This document shows, piece by piece, positions 5,898 through 7,375 of a stretch of DNA of 7,375 nt (positions are counted from its first letter, which is position 1; each line of letters starts with the position of its first letter). The DNA is from Lachnospiraceae bacterium (GTDB lineage Bacteria; Bacillota; Clostridia; Lachnospirales; Lachnospiraceae): positions 1 through 7,375 of the forward strand of contig JAILPU010000057.1 of assembly GCA_024699395.1 (NCBI GenBank). The letters are read 5' to 3'. The translations under genes and the position numbers were made by a program. A model generated the notes under the pieces. It did no database searches and was not told the DNA's origin. It was given only the letters and a program-made list of their open reading frames with translations.

Positions 5898-6767
5898 ATG
5901 TTTAAGATAATTACTGATAACGGTTCAGATCTCCCCAAGGAGTTCTTAACAAAGAATGATGTGGGGTGCATGTATTTAAGCACCATACTTGACGGAGAGA
6001 TTATTAACGGAAAAGATAAGGTTCTTTCGGCACCTGACTTTTACAATATGCTTAAGCAGGGGTTAAAGCCTTCCACTTCACAGATAAATCCCGCAGATGC
6101 CAAGGAGTATTTTGAAGCACATATAAATGAGGCGGATGAGTTCCTTTACATAGGTCTTTCATCGGGATTGTCCGGAACGGTTGCCAGTGTCCGCATGGGC
6201 GCCGAGGAGATTATGGAAAAGTATCCCGATAAGAAGATAGAGGTTGTGGACAGTTTGACAGCTTCCGTTGGTCAGGGACTTTTGGTATGGTATGCATGCA
6301 AGCTGAGGAAAGAAGGAAAGAACTTTGAGGAGACAGTAGCGTGGTGCCGTGATAATGCAAAGCATATTTTGCTTGCCTTTACGGTGGATGATCTCTTCGA
6401 TCTTTGGAGAGGGGGAAGAGTTTCCAAGAGCAGTGCGGTTATCGGAACTCTTATTTCCGTAAAACCTTTCATTATCGTGGATAATGAGGGTAAGCTTCAG
6501 GTGATAAAGAAGATAAGAGGACGTAAGAAGGCCCTGGGATACCTTGTTGATTATATGGAAGAAAAGATGGGATCTTTTGGAGATTGCAACAGGGATATGG
6601 TTGCGGTTTGTCACGGTAATGTGAGAGAAGACCTCAATCAGGTTGTGGATATTCTCGGTGACAAGGGTTACAAGAATATCCTGTCAAACAATGCGGGACC
6701 CATGATAGGAACCCATACAGGTGCCAGCCTTGTGGTTCTGTCATTTATGGGAGAAAGCAGAGAATAA
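5898..6767 (+). CDS. DegV family fatty-acid-binding protein (FakB-like)
   Basis: This 289-residue protein spans the whole DegV fold. Family marks are the N-terminal 'FKIITDNGSDLP', 'TSQINP' (Thr60-Pro65), 'GLSSGLSGT' (Gly86-Thr94), 'VDSLTASVGQG', 'LWRGGRVSK' (Arg174) and 'GPMIGTHTG' (His273). In characterised FakB proteins a Thr, a Ser and a His bind the fatty-acid carboxylate; Thr60, Ser92 and His273 are the likely equivalents. FakB delivers bound fatty acid to the kinase FakA for acyl-phosphate formation and phospholipid synthesis. No fakA-like gene is in view, so the pathway role is inferred from family only. The frame extends upstream to a GTG at 5850, but that lies at the predicted transcription start. 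AAGGAG at 5886-5891 instead serves one of two adjacent ATGs; 5898 (6-base spacing) fits better than 5895. It appears monocistronic. Confidence 0.95.
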   Translation: MFKIITDNGSDLPKEFLTKNDVGCMYLSTILDGEIINGKDKVLSAPDFYNMLKQGLKPSTSQINPADAKEYFEAHINEADEFLYIGLSSGLSGTVASVRMGAEEIMEKYPDKKIEVVDSLTASVGQGLLVWYACKLRKEGKNFEETVAWCRDNAKHILLAFTVDDLFDLWRGGRVSKSSAVIGTLISVKPFIIVDNEGKLQVIKKIRGRKKALGYLVDYMEEKMGSFGDCNRDMVAVCHGNVREDLNQVVDILGDKGYKNILSNNAGPMIGTHTGASLVVLSFMGESRE

Positions 6768-6776
6768 ACAAATTTT

Positions 6777-6810
6777 AAAGGTTAAGGGAATTTCCCTTAG
6801 CCTTTTTTTT
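6777..6810 (+). terminator. Rho-independent terminator of the DegV-like gene
   Basis: AAAGGTTAAGGG (6777-6788) pairs with CCCTTAGCCTTT (6794-6805) over 12 positions, including one G-U, around an AATTT loop. Eight Ts (6803-6810) follow. It lies 9 bases after the stop codon. Confidence 0.93.
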
Positions 6811-6820
6811 AGTGGCGGTT

Positions 6821-6857
6821 TTCTTAGAGGATTCTTAAGGTTCATGTAGGTTCACAT
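6821..6857 (+). promoter_or_regulatory. Phased direct repeats upstream of the ABC-2 permease promoter (candidate response-regulator site)
   Basis: Four TTC-led elements run in tandem at about one helical turn: TTCTTAGAGG (6821), TTCTTAAGG (6832), TTCATGTAGG (6841) and TTCACATCAT (6851). Within this, AGGTTCA recurs exactly 10 bp apart (6838-6844 and 6848-6854). The last element overlaps the -35. Tandem sites at a 10-11 bp period abutting the -35 are the usual arrangement for OmpR/PhoB-type response regulators. The regulator is not encoded in the window. Confidence 0.5.
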
Positions 6858-6879
6858 CATGAAAGAAATATGATATTAT
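6851..6879 (+). promoter_or_regulatory. Extended -10 promoter for the ABC-2 permease gene
   Basis: The -35 TTCACA (6851-6856, 5 of 6) lies 17 bp from the -10 TATTAT (6874-6879, 5 of 6). TG at 6871-6872 makes it an extended -10. Transcription would start near 6886, giving a short leader of about 26 nt that carries the GGAGG site. Confidence 0.8.
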
Positions 6880-6911
6880 AAGTTGTTGAGATTTTGTTAA
6901 GTGGAGGCACT

Positions 6912-7375
6912 ATGCAGCTTATTAAGGAATTATATAATTACAGGGAAATGATCTTCAGCCTGATAAAAAGGGATCTGAGGGGAAGATACAAGGGCTCTGC
7001 TCTCGGGTTTTTATGGACATTTATTAACCCCCTTATGCAGCTTCTTGTATATACCCTTGTGTTTTCCTTTATTATGAGGGCCGATGTTGAAAAATATTAT
7101 CTTTTCTTATTTGTGGCCCTTATTCCATGGCTTTTCTTTTCAACAGCCATCGCCGGAGGCGCGGGATGTATAAGGAGCCAGCAGAGCCTGGTAAATAAGA
7201 TATACTTCCCCAGAGAGGTACTTCCCATCGCCCACGTCACCAGTATGTTCATCAATATGCTCCTCTCGGAGATAGTGGTGATAGCCGTAATCCTTATAAG
7301 CGGATGGGGATTTAATTTTAAAATAATGATATATCTTCCTATAGTAATGGCGGTGGAATACATTCTTGCACTGGG
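6912..7375 (+). CDS. ABC-2 type polysaccharide/polyol-phosphate export permease, 5' part
   Basis: The first 154 residues of an inner-membrane ABC exporter permease are present; the frame is open at the window end. The start is supported by GGAGG at 6903-6907, 4 bases before ATG. The amphipathic N-terminus 'LYNYREMIFSLIKRDLRGRYKG' followed by 'SALGFLWTFINPLMQLLVY' is the hallmark of the Wzm/TagG/RfbA branch of the ABC2_membrane family. Further hydrophobic segments follow at about residues 59-75 ('LFLFVALIPWLFFSTAI') and 110-128, with the conserved 'NKIYFPREVLPI' between them. Homologues move lipid-linked O-antigen, teichoic acid or capsule polymers across the membrane with a separate ATPase, expected just downstream. 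The full protein should be about 255-265 residues. The substrate cannot be told from this part. Confidence 0.92.
   Translation, partial: MQLIKELYNYREMIFSLIKRDLRGRYKGSALGFLWTFINPLMQLLVYTLVFSFIMRADVEKYYLFLFVALIPWLFFSTAIAGGAGCIRSQQSLVNKIYFPREVLPIAHVTSMFINMLLSEIVVIAVILISGWGFNFKIMIYLPIVMAVEYILAL

Overview
The window looks like a chromosomal segment from a low-to-moderate GC Firmicute, most likely a Lachnospiraceae-type Clostridia (Butyrivibrio/Roseburia-like). This is inferred from strong AGGAG-type ribosome binding sites, compact sigma-A-like promoters, GC-hairpin plus T-run terminators, and the gene set. No taxonomic marker gene is present, so the placement is tentative. All seven recognisable protein genes lie on the + strand. 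Nothing on the - strand looks like a real gene.

Layout. Bases 1-1152 hold the 3' part of a methyl-accepting chemotaxis protein (end of a membrane helix, HAMP, signalling hairpin), followed by two hairpins; the second is a convincing terminator. Bases 1242-2625 hold a promoter and a complete O-acetylhomoserine sulfhydrylase (metY). Bases 2645-3962 hold an extended -10 promoter, a roughly 110-nt leader and a secreted two-SH3 plus SleB/CwlJ-type cell-wall hydrolase with its terminator. Bases 3971-5560 hold a small membrane-protein operon, NfeD-like then SPFH/stomatin-like, with terminator. Bases 5561-5679 hold three head-to-tail copies of a 40-bp repeat. Bases 5813-6810 hold a DegV/FakB-like fatty-acid-binding protein with its own promoter and terminator. 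From 6821 there is a promoter preceded by ~10-bp phased direct repeats, and then the 5' part of an ABC-2 polysaccharide-export permease that runs off the window.

How the genes relate. Apart from the NfeD-SPFH pair, the genes appear to be separate transcription units, each with its own promoter and usually its own terminator. A cell-envelope theme runs through the segment: chemoreceptor, peptidoglycan hydrolase, membrane-microdomain proteins, fatty-acid carrier and polysaccharide export. metY (sulfur assimilation to homocysteine) is the metabolic exception.

I see no strong evidence for a wholly new system. The items most worth a second look are the 40-bp tandem repeat, the phased repeats upstream of the ABC-2 permease, the near-palindrome after the chemoreceptor, and the regular 11-residue repeat in the SPFH protein. 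Several start codons are also better placed downstream of the longest open frame.
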